Shown here: piece after piece, positions 43,137 through 56,028 of the stretch | How positions within the stretch are numbered: the first letter of the stretch is position 1 | How the letters are laid out: each line of letters begins with the position of its first letter | From: Platynereis dumerilii | Lineage: Eukaryota; Annelida; Polychaeta; Phyllodocida; Nereididae | NCBI GenBank assembly: GCA_026936325.1 | Contig: JAPTHN010000018.1 | Coordinates: 12,977,658 to 13,041,657, forward strand | DNA length: 64,000 nucleotides | Reading direction: 5' to 3' | Translations under genes and position numbers: made by a program | Notes under the pieces: model-generated | Databases searched by the model: none | The model's input: only the letters and a program-made list of their open reading frames with translations | Told to the model about the DNA's origin: nothing

Positions 43137-46100
43137 ATGCACAGGACAGCGCGAATGAAGAAAGAAATGCAGATCCTGTCGACCCCACCCCACGGAATAT
43201 CTTGCTGGGCCAAAGGGGATTCGCTGGAAGAGCTAGAAGCCCGTAAGTTGACATTTGACAGCCTTCAAAAGTGACATTTTACAGCTGTCAAAAAAGACAT
43301 TTGACAGCTGTCAAAAGTGACATTTGACAGCTGTCAAAAGTGACAGCTGTCAAAATATCTCTAGAACGCAGAACTAGAAGTTTGATAGGACGAAAACCAG
43401 GCAGGTGTGTTGGCCTCTCATTGATGTTCTTCAATCTTGGCACACTGATTCGGTATTAAAAAAAAAGAAGACTCACTGAACATTTATGACACTGGAAGAC
43501 ATAACCTTGAATGCGTGGGCAGCCGCGTTAAATTGAAATTGTATGAAATTGAACAGACTAAGTTAATGGAGTCCATAAATGACAGTACACAGCAACTAGT
43601 TCTATTCATTTAATGCTAAGAGGCCATTTATTGGCCTATGCAAGCATGGCGACCGCCGTATGATGGATGAGTGATGGTAAGGCTGTGAGTCTGCCACATA
43701 CCCTATTAGTTCAGGGATGTGCAGGGTCTTTCAGTTGCTCCAGTATAGAACACTGGATACAACCCCCTCCGTTTATTTTTGCCCAGGTCTCATGGGACAG
43801 ACCTAGTCAAGAGCTATATATAGCTCTTGATAGCTGTATCTACAGCTGCCCTATGTTGAGTGAAGTTCCAGGAGTGGGAGTCGAACCCACGTCCTCACAG
43901 GCCAGTGGATTCGCAGTCAAGCGCTTTAACCATTAGGCCACGGTAGAACCTAAATTAAGAACATATAAACTCTTTAAAACTGATTGTAGATTAGAACCTT
44001 ACCTACTTTTAAGACATAGCAGTAAAATCATAACTAAAATTGCCAGATTTAGAACAAGTTCACTTAGTCTACGTATAGAAACTGGTCGCCATCAAAGGAC
44101 AAAAATTCCAGTAGCTGATAGAGTCTGTGAGAAATGTAGCTTAAATGTGACCGAAGATGAAAGACACTTGTCTGATTATTTGTCCAAATCATCAAACCTA
44201 TCGGAATGAACTCTTTCAAACAGCAGAAAATTTGATAAATAATTTTAGATCACTTGATGACACTGGTAAATTTGTAGCAATAATGGGTTGCAAAGAGGCC
44301 AAAATGCATATCGGTCTTGGAAAATTTCTACAACAAGCTGATGTATAAATAAACATCTTCTAGTTTAACAAGAATTATGTTAAAATACAATGTATGTATT
44401 GTTAATACAATGTATGTATAGTTAATATAATGTATGTATAGTTAATATAAAAAGTTAATCTATAAATTTATCTGTTAATATGTTTTTAATGAAATTTAGC
44501 AATTTTATGTTTACAAGGTTGTCATAAAAATATTAGAATTTTTTAATTGGTTTTGTATGTTATACTGAAAATTCAACGTTTAGTCTGAAAAGTTGACGAC
44601 TTGTACCTGAAACTGTAAAGTAGCATCTATTCAGAAAAGTCAACAATTTCATTATTTGGTAAACTTTTATCTTTTGTAAAAATAACTTGTGTATCAAATG
44701 TTTGAATGCTACATATGTGTATGTATAAAAAAGATATATTTTAAATTATTAATAATCTAATATGATTTTGACACTCTGAATTTGGGACTCTTTTTTAAAT
44801 TATCAGAAATTTCTCATTTTATTATAGACGTAAATACCTGAACTGGGACCAGAATTTTAAAATATTATATACTTAATTATATTGCATTTTTAAACTTTGT
44901 ATATATAGATTAGTGTAGATATTGATTTTGCTTGTTTCAAAAATAATTTGGATGACACATGTATCTCCTTTGATATCTAGTTTGTCAAATAAAAGTTTAT
45001 ATATATTATATACACTGAAAATGACGGCTGTCAAAAGTGACATGTCATGTCATGATGTCAGTTGCAGTTCTGACTTGTCACTGTGACTGTTACTAACCTG
45101 TTAGTCACATATATGTACAATGACTTTGTTGACATTCGTCTGCCATTGTGTATCGTGAAATTTTAAAAATTTTAAAATAATGAATTTGACAACCGATGAA
45201 ATCAATGTTTTACAACTTTTTACATTCCCTATTATTTGCAGAAATTATTGGCAGTGAGGGCACCCCTTACGAAGGAGGAATTTTCAAGCTTGAAATCCAA
45301 ATTCCAGAAAGGTACTATTAATTAGATTTATAAAAAAAAAATTAACATTTTTATTAGTTATATGATGCTGGTTTTCAGTTGCTTATCCTTATTTATTTTT
45401 AAGGCACAATTTATTTAATTTTTTGATGTTCATTTTCATATTCAAACTGTGTAGTCAACATCCACATGAAATCCCTAATTTTATTCTAAATCAGTTTATA
45501 CTATAACATCTCATTTCCTGATACATTTCAGATATCCATTTGAACCCCCTAAAGTCAGATTTGTGACTCCCATATACCATCCTAACATTGACAACGCTGG
45601 TCGAATTTGTCTCGATAGTTTGAAGATGCCGCCCAAGGTATGTTCGACATAGTTTGTTCTGTGTCTCAAAAAATATTTTAACTTTTTTATTGAAAGAGAA
45701 TATCAACAAATATCAAAATTATATATTAAAGTCTGGAGCGATTCGTGAATTTATCATAATTTGAATTATTTTTAGGGGGCTTGGAAACCTGCTCTGAATA
45801 TTTCTACATTATTAACCTCAATCCAATTGCTGATGAACGAGCCAAACCCAGATGACCCCTTGATGACAGATATCGTAAGTAGTTCTTGGCTGTACACTTT
45901 TTTTTCTAATGATTTGATAATCCTCATTCATTGCTGAAATTTTATGAAAAATCCAGCTGGCCTCTTGCTTTGAAAAATAGCTTGTCATTTACCACTGAGA
46001 AATCAAAAAGTGCATGAAGGTCTATTGATTTTTTTTTCAGTCTTCAGAATTTAAATACGAGAAAGCCACTTATATTGAAAAAGCCAAAGAATCGACCAAG

Positions 46101-46447
46101 AAACACGCCATGGACAGCAATAAGGTTGATAAGGTAGAAAAGAACTCAAACATTCATAAATTTGTAACTTTTGGAAAAAAATAGGCCTATAATAAATTTT
46201 CACTTGTTTTTGCAAAAGGTGAAATTTTAATTTTTATGTTTCAATGTCTGTATCGTCAAGTCCAGTGACAGCTATGTATTCAAACAAATAAACATATTTA
46301 ATAAACAAATTAATGTTATTTTATTTATTTATATTTTTGCAGGAAAATTTAACCGAAGTTGAAAAAGCATCGAAAAGTGACCAAGAAAGTCGGAAGAGAT
46401 CAGCGCCACTTGGAGAAATCAATTCTGCAAAACAACAGAAGTCGTGA
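43137..46447 (+). CDS. UBE2T: ubiquitin-conjugating enzyme E2 T (192 aa)
   Basis: E2 enzyme which, in vertebrates, works with FANCL to monoubiquitinate FANCD2/FANCI in DNA crosslink repair in the nucleus. Six exons: 43137-43242, 45242-45311, 45532-45637, 45776-45874, 46041-46133 and 46343-46447, all with GT/AG borders and matching phases. The UBC fold is complete: [18 protein letters not shown] at the N-terminus, [11 protein letters not shown], the HPN motif (75-77) and catalytic Cys85 in GRICLD. Lys90 equals human Lys91, the self-modification site, followed by PPKGAW. The long intron 1 (2 kb) carries a SINE, a LINE fragment and three TGACAGCTGTCA palindromes. The Lys/Ser-rich C-terminal tail diverges, as is usual. 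Length is close to the human 197. Confidence 0.95.
43279..43352. repeat. short tandem array of TGACAGCTGTCA palindromes in UBE2T intron 1
   Basis: Three perfect palindromes lie at 43302-43313, 43325-43336 and 43341-43352, with an imperfect one at 43279-43290. They are spaced by AAAAGTGACATT-like words, about 36 to 110 bp after the exon 1 donor. A further GGCTGTCAAAAGTGACATG lies at 45027, beyond the inserted repeats. TGACAG/CTGTCA is the core of TALE (MEIS/TGIF) sites. Confidence 0.6.
43649..43947 (-). mobile_element. tRNA-derived SINE (family C), copy 2
   Basis: On - the head is CCGTGGCCTAATGGTTAAAG then GTGGGTTCGACTCCCACTCC. The body matches the copy at 24545-24785. It abuts the LINE fragment that starts at about 43948. 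Confidence 0.75.
43948..45010 (+). mobile_element. LINE 3' end (zinc-finger C-terminus plus 3' UTR), copy 2
   Basis: The translated start [18 protein letters not shown] and then [18 protein letters not shown] align with the LINE fragment at 14475-15139. The C-C-H-C finger region has one frame break near 44165, after which the frame resumes ([14 protein letters not shown]) to a stop at 44348. About 650 bp of AT-rich 3' UTR follows, with the shared GAACTGGGACC word near 44838. It lies in sense orientation inside UBE2T intron 1. Confidence 0.7.
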
Positions 46448-47803
46448 TTTGCTGAATGGAAAACAATAATGTGATTTGAATCATTGATACATTGTGATCA
46501 TCTTGAACTGTTGCTGGACTCAGTCATTTCATTTTAGTTTTGAACCTTGCATTTTTGTTTACAAATAATTTGCAGACTGATAATTATGTTGTGTTTGAAT
46601 TTGATTTATTATTTGCCAACTTTTCTTGAAGATAGGCTTGACATACATAAAGGCATGATATCTAATTTTAAAATGTCTTGATCTTTTTTTTTAATGGAGC
46701 AGTAAACCATGCATTGATGTCACTTACTTTGAAGACGCACACATAGAAAGTATGTACACTGGACTTTTGAAAATTTATGTGGTCTTCAAAATTTTTTAGT
46801 TTGGAATTTATAGCAACCAAGTAACAAGTATGTTACAGGACGCAGGTCCTTCACAGTTCCTCGATGTCTAGAAGAGAATAATTTCAACTAATTAATTAAT
46901 TATAATTAATCCATTCATTCCAAAATGTTTAATTTCCAAATAATTGCAAAAATAATCAAAGCTTAATATTCGGACGTATGGTGGCGCTGTGGTCTAGTGA
47001 GGAAAATAAGTGCCCTCTGGTGTTGGTGAAAAATTCATTGATTTATTGAGAAGTTGTTCTGCAGCCTCGGATTCCAGGGTAAACAAAATACTTGCTGTAG
47101 GGAGAACAGTCAATTTCTAAATATTTAAAAAAAATTTGATTTGACTCTCATGGAGGCTTCTAACACATCTCTGGATATGAAATAAGGCAAAATAGATGCC
47201 ACTTGTTATCCCTATTGTGTTCCAGAGGCACTTTTCGGGACCCCTATCCAGTCGTTAACAGAGTGAAAAAAATGTCAAATTTGTGAAAAAAGCGTCCCAA
47301 GCCATTATCTCGGTAACAAATGATTATTTTTTCGTGATTTTTTGCATGATGCATCTGAACATAATCAACGTTGGATAAAACAGAAGAAATTGGCCCTTGT
47401 TATGCAAAAAATACTTGGAAAACGTCAAGAATCATGTGCGTCGGCAGATATTTTCAGTGAAGTTTTGTACTGGCTCTCAATTTTCTCTGGCTGTTTTTGC
47501 TCTAAATTCGCTAATAATTGATGGATTTTCAAAATTTAAAGTTCTCAGAGTATGTCAACAAAATTTGGAGTTGCAGTAAATCATCAGTTTAGATCTGTGT
47601 CATGTCATAAGGCTGCTATATACATCGTAAATAAGGGATAAGCCAAGGTCTCTCGAAAAAAAAGTTTATAGCAGGTCGAATTTCAATTTTGGGATATTTG
47701 GTCATTTTGGTTTACTCTAATTTGATTGAACCTTTACATTCCTCTATATAAAATGAATTAAAGGTACATGTGCAATGGTTTTGTTCCAGAGGCACTTGCT
47801 GTA
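46448..47803. other. UBE2T 3' flank and intergenic DNA
   Basis: The first 300 bp probably form the 3' UTR. After that there is no supported exon. The words GTTCCAGAGGCACTT (47220 and 47782) and ACTTGCTGTAGGG (about 47091 and 47795) each occur twice, so the target region of the next element is itself partly duplicated. Confidence 0.45.
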
Positions 47804-48782
47804 GGGGAGAGCGGGGCACAGTGAGACGGCGGGCACAGTGAGACGAAGCCCGTAGCGTCTAGCTGGTACTGTTTAAAGATCAACCTTCTTTCGTATAGTA
47901 CAAAAAAGTAAGTAAGTGAGAGACTGTCCTATATCCTGGAAGCCTACTCAGCATATCGAGAGTGGAATTTCTATATTTTGGTTTTCAGACAGTAAAAGTA
48001 AATCATTTTGCTAAATGACTTTTTGTTATAATTCCCAAGAAAAACGGTATATTGCAAATCAACTGCCAGGGATTCAAACCTTGATTATTTGTCTTAGTTT
48101 AGTGAGATGATGAAACACAATACAGGCATCCGGTCCGCAGGATTAAAAAATTTTATAAAGAGAGCTGCGTGGTGCACAGTGAGACAGTTTGAGGCGGGGC
48201 ACAGTGAGACATCACAAAATACACTCGAAACAACCTGAATGTTATGCATAACTCACAACTCACTATTAAAAACAAATTGACTGCAATAAACTACTGACTT
48301 TAGTGAGTCATATCCAAAGAGAAGCATCAGAAAGAATTTTGATTAGTATGTAACAGGTGCGGCAGGTTAAATAAGTCGTGCGTATACCCTGTGCGATGAA
48401 GTTTTGAAACATGCTCAAAAAAGGACCTAAAATCACCTAGCCAGCTGCCTTTATGTGACTACAGTAGTTTCTGTAGCAAAAAATGATAGAACAATTCCTC
48501 AGGTCCTGAGGATCAGTGGTTATGGTAGCAGATGCCCTGTCTCACTGTGCCCCGCTTGCTGTCTCACAGTGCCCCGCCAACGGGGCACAGTGAGACACTT
48601 AACGAGCATGGACGTAACTCAAAATTTCTCCAAACCTGTAAAAGGTAGGGACCTGAAACTACTGGACAATGTACCCAACGTCATTAGCTATAATGCGGAC
48701 CTGATCTCATTCAAGTCGATACTGCCAACATTTTGGAGCACTTGAAAATAAAAAATGTGTCTCACTGTGCCCCGCTCTCCCC
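47804..48782. mobile_element. 979-bp TIR transposon with reiterated GGGGCACAGTGAGAC motif
   Basis: The ends GGGGAGAGCGGGGCACAGTG (+AGAC) are perfect inverted repeats of 24 bp flanked by TA (47802-47803 and 48783-48784), which suggests a Tc1/mariner or pogo-type element. The 15-mer GGGGCACAGTGAGAC or a close variant also occurs internally, near 47830, 48175, 48197, 48545 and 48563 on one or other strand, and at 48582. Such arrays in transposon ends usually serve as transposase-binding sites. No transposase frame remains. Confidence 0.8.
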
Positions 48783-48784
48783 TA

Positions 48785-49860
48785 AACCTCATTCTAATTC
48801 ATAACTTAAGGAAAAAATCAAAAGTTCTTGGGAAAAATGTATCCCACCATAAAATGACACACACAAAAAATATTTTTTGACCATGACTTGTTTACTCAGT
48901 CCTCTAAAGCCAGTAAACTTAAAACGCAATTCAAGAAAATTATTTTTGGAGGTTCTCAAAATATATGAAATATCAGTCATTATAGCCTCGCTGTTACTTA
49001 ATTTAATATCAGACTAACATTTTCCTCTTATTCTTTAATCATATTAAGCTGAAAAAGGGCAAAGTTAGTAGTATACTATAAGACAATTTATCAAATAGAT
49101 AATTTTATTGGTTTTGGGCTGTTGGAAATAATTTTTACCTCCTCCTCAAACTTAGTTGTAGAGAGAAAGAAAAACTGAAAAAGTTTTTGCATCTTCTTTT
49201 TCATACTTCATTCTGTATTTTCTGCCATAATTTGCTGTGATTGGGGTTTTTATCTCCTTCTTCATAATATATATTCAACAGCCTTGCATACTGACAGAAA
49301 TATCTCATTTGGTGCGCAATTTCACCCCCTTCAACCCCAACTTCTGATTGGAGCAAAAACTTTGCTAAATTGGGTAATAATTGGTCTATTTCAAAAATTT
49401 AAAAACCTGCATACATGAAGTTGAATGAGTAGAACTCATTTCAATAGATGATTTGGCTCTTTCGGCAATACTAAAGCCGTAAATAGGCCCGGCGCCAAAA
49501 GACAAACTAGGGGTGCCTTCACAAAAAAAAATCATTCCAGCCTTATCCCTGGTTCAATAATTTTGATTTATACCTTAAATTAAAGCCAACAGTATTGTCT
49601 ATCTCTACCACTGCCTCCCATATGCGTATTCAAGCCAGAACATATCATAAAATAACTTTTAAAACTTTACCATTGAATTTAATAATTAAGCATCACTCAT
49701 CCATGTCAGAAAACCTCATATACGTCACATTTCACATCTCTATTACATGATGTAACAAAGAAATTAACCAATTTTCCTTGTTATCAGGGCTAAAAACACG
49801 GGAAAAAATTGGTTGTTTTGACCCAGTCAGTTGGGACGCTTTTCAGTGAATCTGACAGAT
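48785..49860. other. no gene seen
   Basis: AT-rich DNA without a supported exon, leading up to the possible first exon of IFTAP. Confidence 0.4.
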
Positions 49861-49889
49861 ATTTCTTGCCCAGCAGCAGTGGCTCCACC

Positions 49890-49978
49890 ATGCAGAGACT
49901 ATTCTCCCTACTTGCTGTCAGTTTTGATCCTTTTGACGATTGCTGGCTGCTCTGGGCTGACCAAGGCCTGTGACAAAG
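49890..49978 (+). other. possible 5' exon of IFTAP with short upstream ORF
   Basis: A strong initiation context (GGCTCCACCATGC) starts an ORF (MQRLFSLLAVSFDPF...) that stops at TGA 49971-49973, just before a good donor (AAAG/gtatgt at 49979). Another frame of the same exon is strikingly hydrophobic (YLLSVLILLTIAGCSGLTKA) but has no Met. It may be a non-coding first exon of IFTAP carrying a small uORF, or the first exon of another gene damaged or misassembled here. Confidence 0.3.
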
Positions 49979-50617
49979 GTATGTTTGATCTGATGGGTTT
50001 AAGAAACTGAGAAATCATTTTAAAGAGCTGATCTTTGCTGTCTTACTGAATGGATCTTAATTCTCAGAGTGGTCACTGGCATGCAGGTTTAATGTGACTT
50101 ATATTTAGCATGTTAGGCCAATGACAATGTCAATGACAAGTTATGTCATGTTATAGTTAGGCCTACTACATTTTTGCTTGTGTTATGCAATAGACCTACC
50201 CTAGATGCATTAGTTTTTGGGGATGTAGGCCTGCCGATACTAGCAGAGGCGCGGCTCAGCTATAGGCCTACCGATACCACTTTTTTACTTCCCATGCAAA
50301 ACCGATTCTGAATTTTATTGCGGATACCATCGATAACCGATGCCAATACCATTGGTTAAATATGGAGACGTGTCTCAGATCCAATAGGCCTACTGCTTTT
50401 TTGGTGCCAATACCAGTGATATCGATACTGGTATTGGTATCGCAACATTCTTAGATAAGTATTTATGAACTGCTGGAACAGTGAGTGGGGGCTACCTTTT
50501 TCGGTAAGGCCTAAAAATCTAATTGCAATAGGCCTATCTTGTCTCCCACTGAAACCTCTGTAATCAGGTAAATCCTGTCACATTTTATAACGCATTTTTC
50601 AGAGACCCATAAGAACA

Positions 50618-53600
50618 ATGCGTCTACCAGGGAACTCCCGACCCACCCAGGGAGGAGGCGACAATTCTTCGGAGGGGAACTCAACCCCAAATTCCGTTCC
50701 TTCTGGAAACGACAACCAACTGGACGAGATGCTGTCCACTGCCATCGACACGTTCCTCGGCAGCTCACGGCAAACTTACGAGGAATTCATGCAGAACTTC
50801 ACCCAATTAACTCCTGGTAAATTACTGAATACTATAGTATTGTCACTATTGTCAATTCAATAGACTAATTTGGCTTACTGGTCTTGTCTTGTCTTGTTTG
50901 TGGAGAATCCTCCTTTAAGATCAGAAGCACCCCTGTGTAATAGGGTGGATAAAATTTTGTAAAATGTGGTTTCTGTGGCTGTGGAGTCTGTGGCATAATT
51001 CGGAGATTACGGCATGGGTGATGTTGCTTTCTTCGTCCTCGTTCCTATTGCAAATTATCTGCTCAGAAAGTGCACTTAAATGACATTGTTGATATTTAAG
51101 CTGAATAGTTTTCATTAAAAATTATATATACCTTTATTAATGTTTTCATAATAGATATATGTGTCATTCAATATTAGTCTGCCCATTTAATTTCCTTAAC
51201 TCAGGATTGTTAATAATATAATTCATTTAACAATTATGTTTTTTTTAAAACTTGGAGTGTGTAGAATGCTTACTTTCTATTTATTTCTCCGCAGCTGACG
51301 TTTCTGGCCCTGGACTCTTCGGCTCTGCGGACAACAACAGTACTAGTGGCGCCCTCTCTTTTGATTCCGTTCCTTCTTTACCTCCTTCTTTGTTGCATCG
51401 TCTCCGTGGCAACCTGGCTACCACTCTCGGAGATGCCCCCAATCGACTTGGAACCTCCTCAGACTCCGTACCAGACTCCAACTGCTCGTCAGCCTCGCTT
51501 GGGGGGTTGGATAATCCTTCTTTCGCGGACGTTCCGTCGGAATTCCCTGGGAGGGATGAACCCCCATCAGCGCCCCCTGTGATTGCTACTGGAGATGATG
51601 AGCTGGAAGAAGAGGTAGATCTTTACATTTCTTCTTCTGAAAGATTTTAATAAATTTCGTTCTGTCATAAATAGTGGTATTGTTACAATTTCTTTCAATT
51701 AGAAATTGCCTATGTTATTGTTTCACACTTGCATCTGAGATGTAGAATTCTAAAATTGCTAAGAAAAATTGTCTTTGTTGTGTGTAACTGTTAATATATT
51801 TGTACGAGTCACAGTAGGACCAATCAGAAATCAGTTCCATGAATATTTTCATGATGTTAAATTTCAAAGTGGAACCTTTAATTAACAATTTATGTACTTG
51901 TATGACAGTTTTACCTGTCTAATTGCAGATTCTTGATGTGGGAACTGCCAGTTACTCTGGAGTGTTCAGCAGCAATTCTTCAGGTAGAGCTCTGCAGGTG
52001 TGTGCTATGATGTGTGTGCTTATTTCATTATAACATATTTACTTTCCTTCTCCATGCATAAGTTTAACCAATGAAATCACAAAATCAGTTGAAAAATATG
52101 TGTATGGGTAATGCAAGGAAATCTGAGGATCTATTCGAAACAATGAGATCGCTATTCCATAGATTCCATCAGTAGATTCTGTCTGACATATTAATGAGAA
52201 GGGGCGGATGGATGGGGCTTTATGTCCTGTATTTATACTTGGTAGGCTAATTAGGACAGGAGGAGGACATGGCAATGAAGCAAAGGATGATTGAAACAGC
52301 TGTCCAACATAGGCTCAGGTGACTCACCAAGAGCTGGTTTCTAACCCGGCACCTACAGTAATGAGAACATAATACACAAAAGACATCATGTCTTTAACTA
52401 AACAATCATCTTATTTTGCAGGTTGATAATTTCCTGGAAGATGAAGCCGACAACTCGGACGAAGAAAAAGTTGACGGAAATTCAGAGAAGACAAGAAACC
52501 GGCCATTGACGAATTTGAGTGATGATGACGTCCCTCCGTATCAAGCCAGTTTTTCACAAGGACCTGCTAAATGTAAGGACGATGTCATTTACTGCAAAAT
52601 TCTAGACAAGTTTAGTGAAAAGTAATGCCTCTCCTCTCTGATATTATTTTCTTCTACAAATTTACACCTTGAATAAATTTATTAGGTAAATATGAAAACT
52701 TCGAATATTTCCCCTTGGTGTTGGCCACAGATAAAATACACTGACTTCAACTGTCATGAGAACGAACAAGGGAGTTGCACATGTATTTATCCTGAGCATT
52801 TTGAGAAAAAAGGCTTATTTCATGATTTTGTTATTTATTTAATAAATTTTCACAAATTTCAGGCACAAAACTGGAGAAGAATCAAGCGAACCAGTTACAA
52901 CAATCAAGAGACAAAGCGAAAAAAGATTCCTTGAATTTCACCCAACAGACTCTCGCCAAATGCTCCAATGCCATCGCCAACGCAGAGGAGAGATTGTGTA
53001 GTGCTATGAACTCTTTAGGTGGTCCAAGTACTGCAGATAGCATAACTGCAGGAACTAGCAATTCTTTATTAGAACCGAGTAACGATGATATAAATCGTAG
53101 GGCTCCGGAATCAAGCAGCGAAACTCCTCCGTTCACAAGTAATGACTCCCCAAGAGATACAGATGATTGGCTGAGGGGAGCCTTCTCAAATTCGCACCAC
53201 AATCAAATTGATCATGTTCCCGTAAGAGTTCAACTGCGGCCGTGCGAAGAGGACTTGTTAGATATCATAGGAGATGATTTAGATGAGCAGGAGCAAGGAG
53301 GAGTTGAAGATGCTCTCGGAGCTAGTTGTGATATTGTAGATGATACAGCAGTTGGACAAAGTGGTCATTTGACGAGAAGTGTTGGTGTAACAGCTGCGTT
53401 TGAAAACGAATCAAATGAACATGAGGATGAAACTGACGGAAAGAGCTCAAACAATGAATATCCAAGTGTAAGAAGTGACTCCAGAACTTTTAGAACTGAA
53501 ATGGAGGAACAGTTTGACTCGAGTGAATCACACGATGGTCTCGCACAATCTGTTGAAACCAATGAAGCAACTTCAGCTGCTAGCGTTGCCAGTTTTTCGT

Positions 53601-54567
53601 CACAAACGCCAGGAAGCTCAATAACAGACAACAATCTTAGTACCAGTGATCCACAAAATGGTCCTCAAAATGCTCAACAATCAAGGCAACAGCCGTGTGA
53701 ATTGATAACAGACGCAGAAATAGACAAAATCATGCGAAGGCACTCTCAACTTTTGGAGTCGTCGGACAATGAAGTTGATGACGAATCTTCTCCGTTTGTG
53801 TCGGATACTACGACTCACATTGTCGACTCTCAAGCTGAAGTAACAAATGACTCAGATGACGACCAACTCGTCTACAATTCCAACTTGAACTCCTGCAACC
53901 CTGGGGAGGTAGAAAACGAGGAAGGAGCGGCGGAAGATTCGGGAATCTCCGTCACTCATTTCCGAGAATTAAACTACTCGTCCAAGCCGCAACCAACGAC
54001 CGAAGAACCTGACAGTGTTGACCAAGCTCAAGCACAGGTAGATAAATATCATCTTTGGATAATGTCGTCAAGATTTACAAAGAATTGCGAATTTAACATT
54101 TTGTCCACTTAGATTCTCAAATATTGAAGTAATTATTAAAGACATCTTTTCAATAAATCCGCAAAATGTATTGAGATACCAGGAAGAATTGTCAATTTCA
54201 ATTGAAAACATTCTAAACAGTCTGTAAAAACAAGACAAGCGTGAAAAAATCTGGAAAAAAAAGTTTGGCAAATGTTCAGTTTTTTTGGATTTTTTTTTTT
54301 TTATCGGAAAATTTTTTTTGGTTCCTTAAACTTGGTGTCTAATAATTTCTAATTAAACTATATTCGATTTCAAAGTTGAATTTACTTCCTTTTCAGTCGA
54401 GTTCTTCTTCTCATTTGGACACGGAACCTGCCATTCTTGGCGATACAGCACATGAGGACGAAATCCAAGAATTTTCATTGGACGAAGATTTTGACTACGA
54501 TAACATCACGTTAACGCCAAAATACACACCGCAAGAAATGCAGTATCTGCGAAGTTTTATGCCGTAG
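50618..54567 (+). CDS. IFTAP: intraflagellar transport-associated protein homologue, expanded (694 aa)
   Basis: Homologue of human IFTAP (C11orf74/HEPIS, about 221 residues), an IFT-A-binding ciliary protein. Six coding exons: 50618-50816, 51295-51614, 51929-51997, 52422-52572, 52863-54037 and 54397-54567; phases agree throughout. The family hallmarks are present in order: N-terminal helix IDTFLGSSRQTYEEFMQNFT (43-62) followed by GLFGSADNNS, then VDNFLEDEADNSDEE (from 197), and the C-terminal signature FSLDEDFDYDNITLTPKYTP before the stop. Between the last two lies about 440 residues of Ser/Asp/Glu-rich, low-complexity sequence, mostly from one 1,175-bp exon, which the human protein lacks. 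ATG 50618 gives an N-terminus like that of human; an upstream non-coding exon may exist. It converges with VCPIP1. Confidence 0.85.
52201..52356 (-). mobile_element. SINE family A fragment in IFTAP intron
   Basis: The body words GGGGCTTTATGTCCTGTATT and TAGGCTAATTAGGACAGGAG are intact. The head is eroded after CACCAAGAGCTGG. Confidence 0.75.
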
Positions 54568-56028
54568 CCAAATTATTGTCCTTATTTACAGACTTGTTAA
54601 CTCTCCGCAGCGAAGGATAAGCACCTAAATTGTTTTGCAAAAAGCAGGACACTGTAACTAAAACTGCGAGCAGCTGAAAGTCTATGCCTCTTGAAGGCTA
54701 GAGGTTTTAATAGACTCTTCGGTAGGAAATTATCCTTATCAATGTATTATCCTGTTACGTTTATGTAGATTTTTATGAAAATGAAATCCGTCCACCTGTT
54801 TTTGATTTGAAAGATACATTTTGTCACATGACAGTTTCTATATAATGAACATTGACGTTACTTGCACTTTAAATAGCACACTACATCATGTAATTTTTTA
54901 CTTCTAAATTTGTTCTGTACATACATAATACATATTTATTTATTTCAAATATATTAATATCAACTGTGATACAAATTGAATGCATCTTTCTTTGTAATTG
55001 GCTTCTCCCAATTTCATTAAATGCTATGACAACGACGACTTGGTTTCAAGCTTTTTATATTTTTATTGCATCTTAAAATACAGATATTTGTATCAATCTG
55101 TATCAATAGAAATGACTGGCGTGAACAACTTCAGAATATCTGGAAAATTGCACTTTATGCAAAACTCTCAACCAACATGATCAAGTTTTAACATTTATAT
55201 ATAACCATTATTGCCGGCTAGGATTTTATCACCAACATTATAAATTTTTTATAGTGACATTATACAGAACAATATAAAACAAATAAATTATGCAAAGTAG
55301 TAAAGAGTAGTACGACTACATAATTTAAATGAAGCCGATACTACACCAAATTAATGTGAAATGAACGAACAGTGACTCTAGATCATCAATTAATAAAAAA
55401 TATTATCACAGTCAAATAAAGTAACAAAACAAATTTGTTAAAATTTATTTTAGTAATTTACCCTTTGGTTAAATGAAGTTGGAATAATTATGACGTACCA
55501 GATAAGATGTCCTCTAGTGGGGCTTTACATAGTCGAGAATTGCCCGTCACTAGTGAATTTGGGAGTCTTAATCTTAGGAGACAGATTTAGTACGCTATCA
55601 CAAAAATGGTTTACGAAAAATAATTTAACAGAACATAGAAAAATTAAACTAACTTAAATAACCCTTTCAATAATTATGCATACAAAACCGAGATCATGTT
55701 TAAAATACTTTTTGGGTCATTTTTCAGAACTTTGTCATTTCTTGAAATGAATAAATTTGATTAAAGAGTACAAAGATAAGTGATAAATTGAATTAAATTC
55801 ATAGGCTTAAATCTTAATTGTTAGTTACATCTTATTGTGTTATACAGTACTTATGGATTACATCATATCATTAACAATGGGCTTTACCGCACATAAAGCC
55901 GTCAATATAATCATACAAAGCGTGATAAATTATGAATATGTTTCATAAACAACAAAACGGAACATTTCACAACAATAACAAAATATTATATTTACAAAAA
56001 CAAAACAAAAGTCAAAATTTCACGTTTG
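54568..56028. other. convergent intergenic region between IFTAP and VCPIP1
   Basis: About 1.46 kb of AT-rich DNA holding the two 3' UTRs; AATAAA-type signals occur on both strands. No further exon was seen. Confidence 0.5.

Noticed and set aside
48455-48745. Protein-coding frame inside the 979-bp transposon
   Set aside because: It reads through the repeated GGGGCACAGTGAGAC words; no domain.
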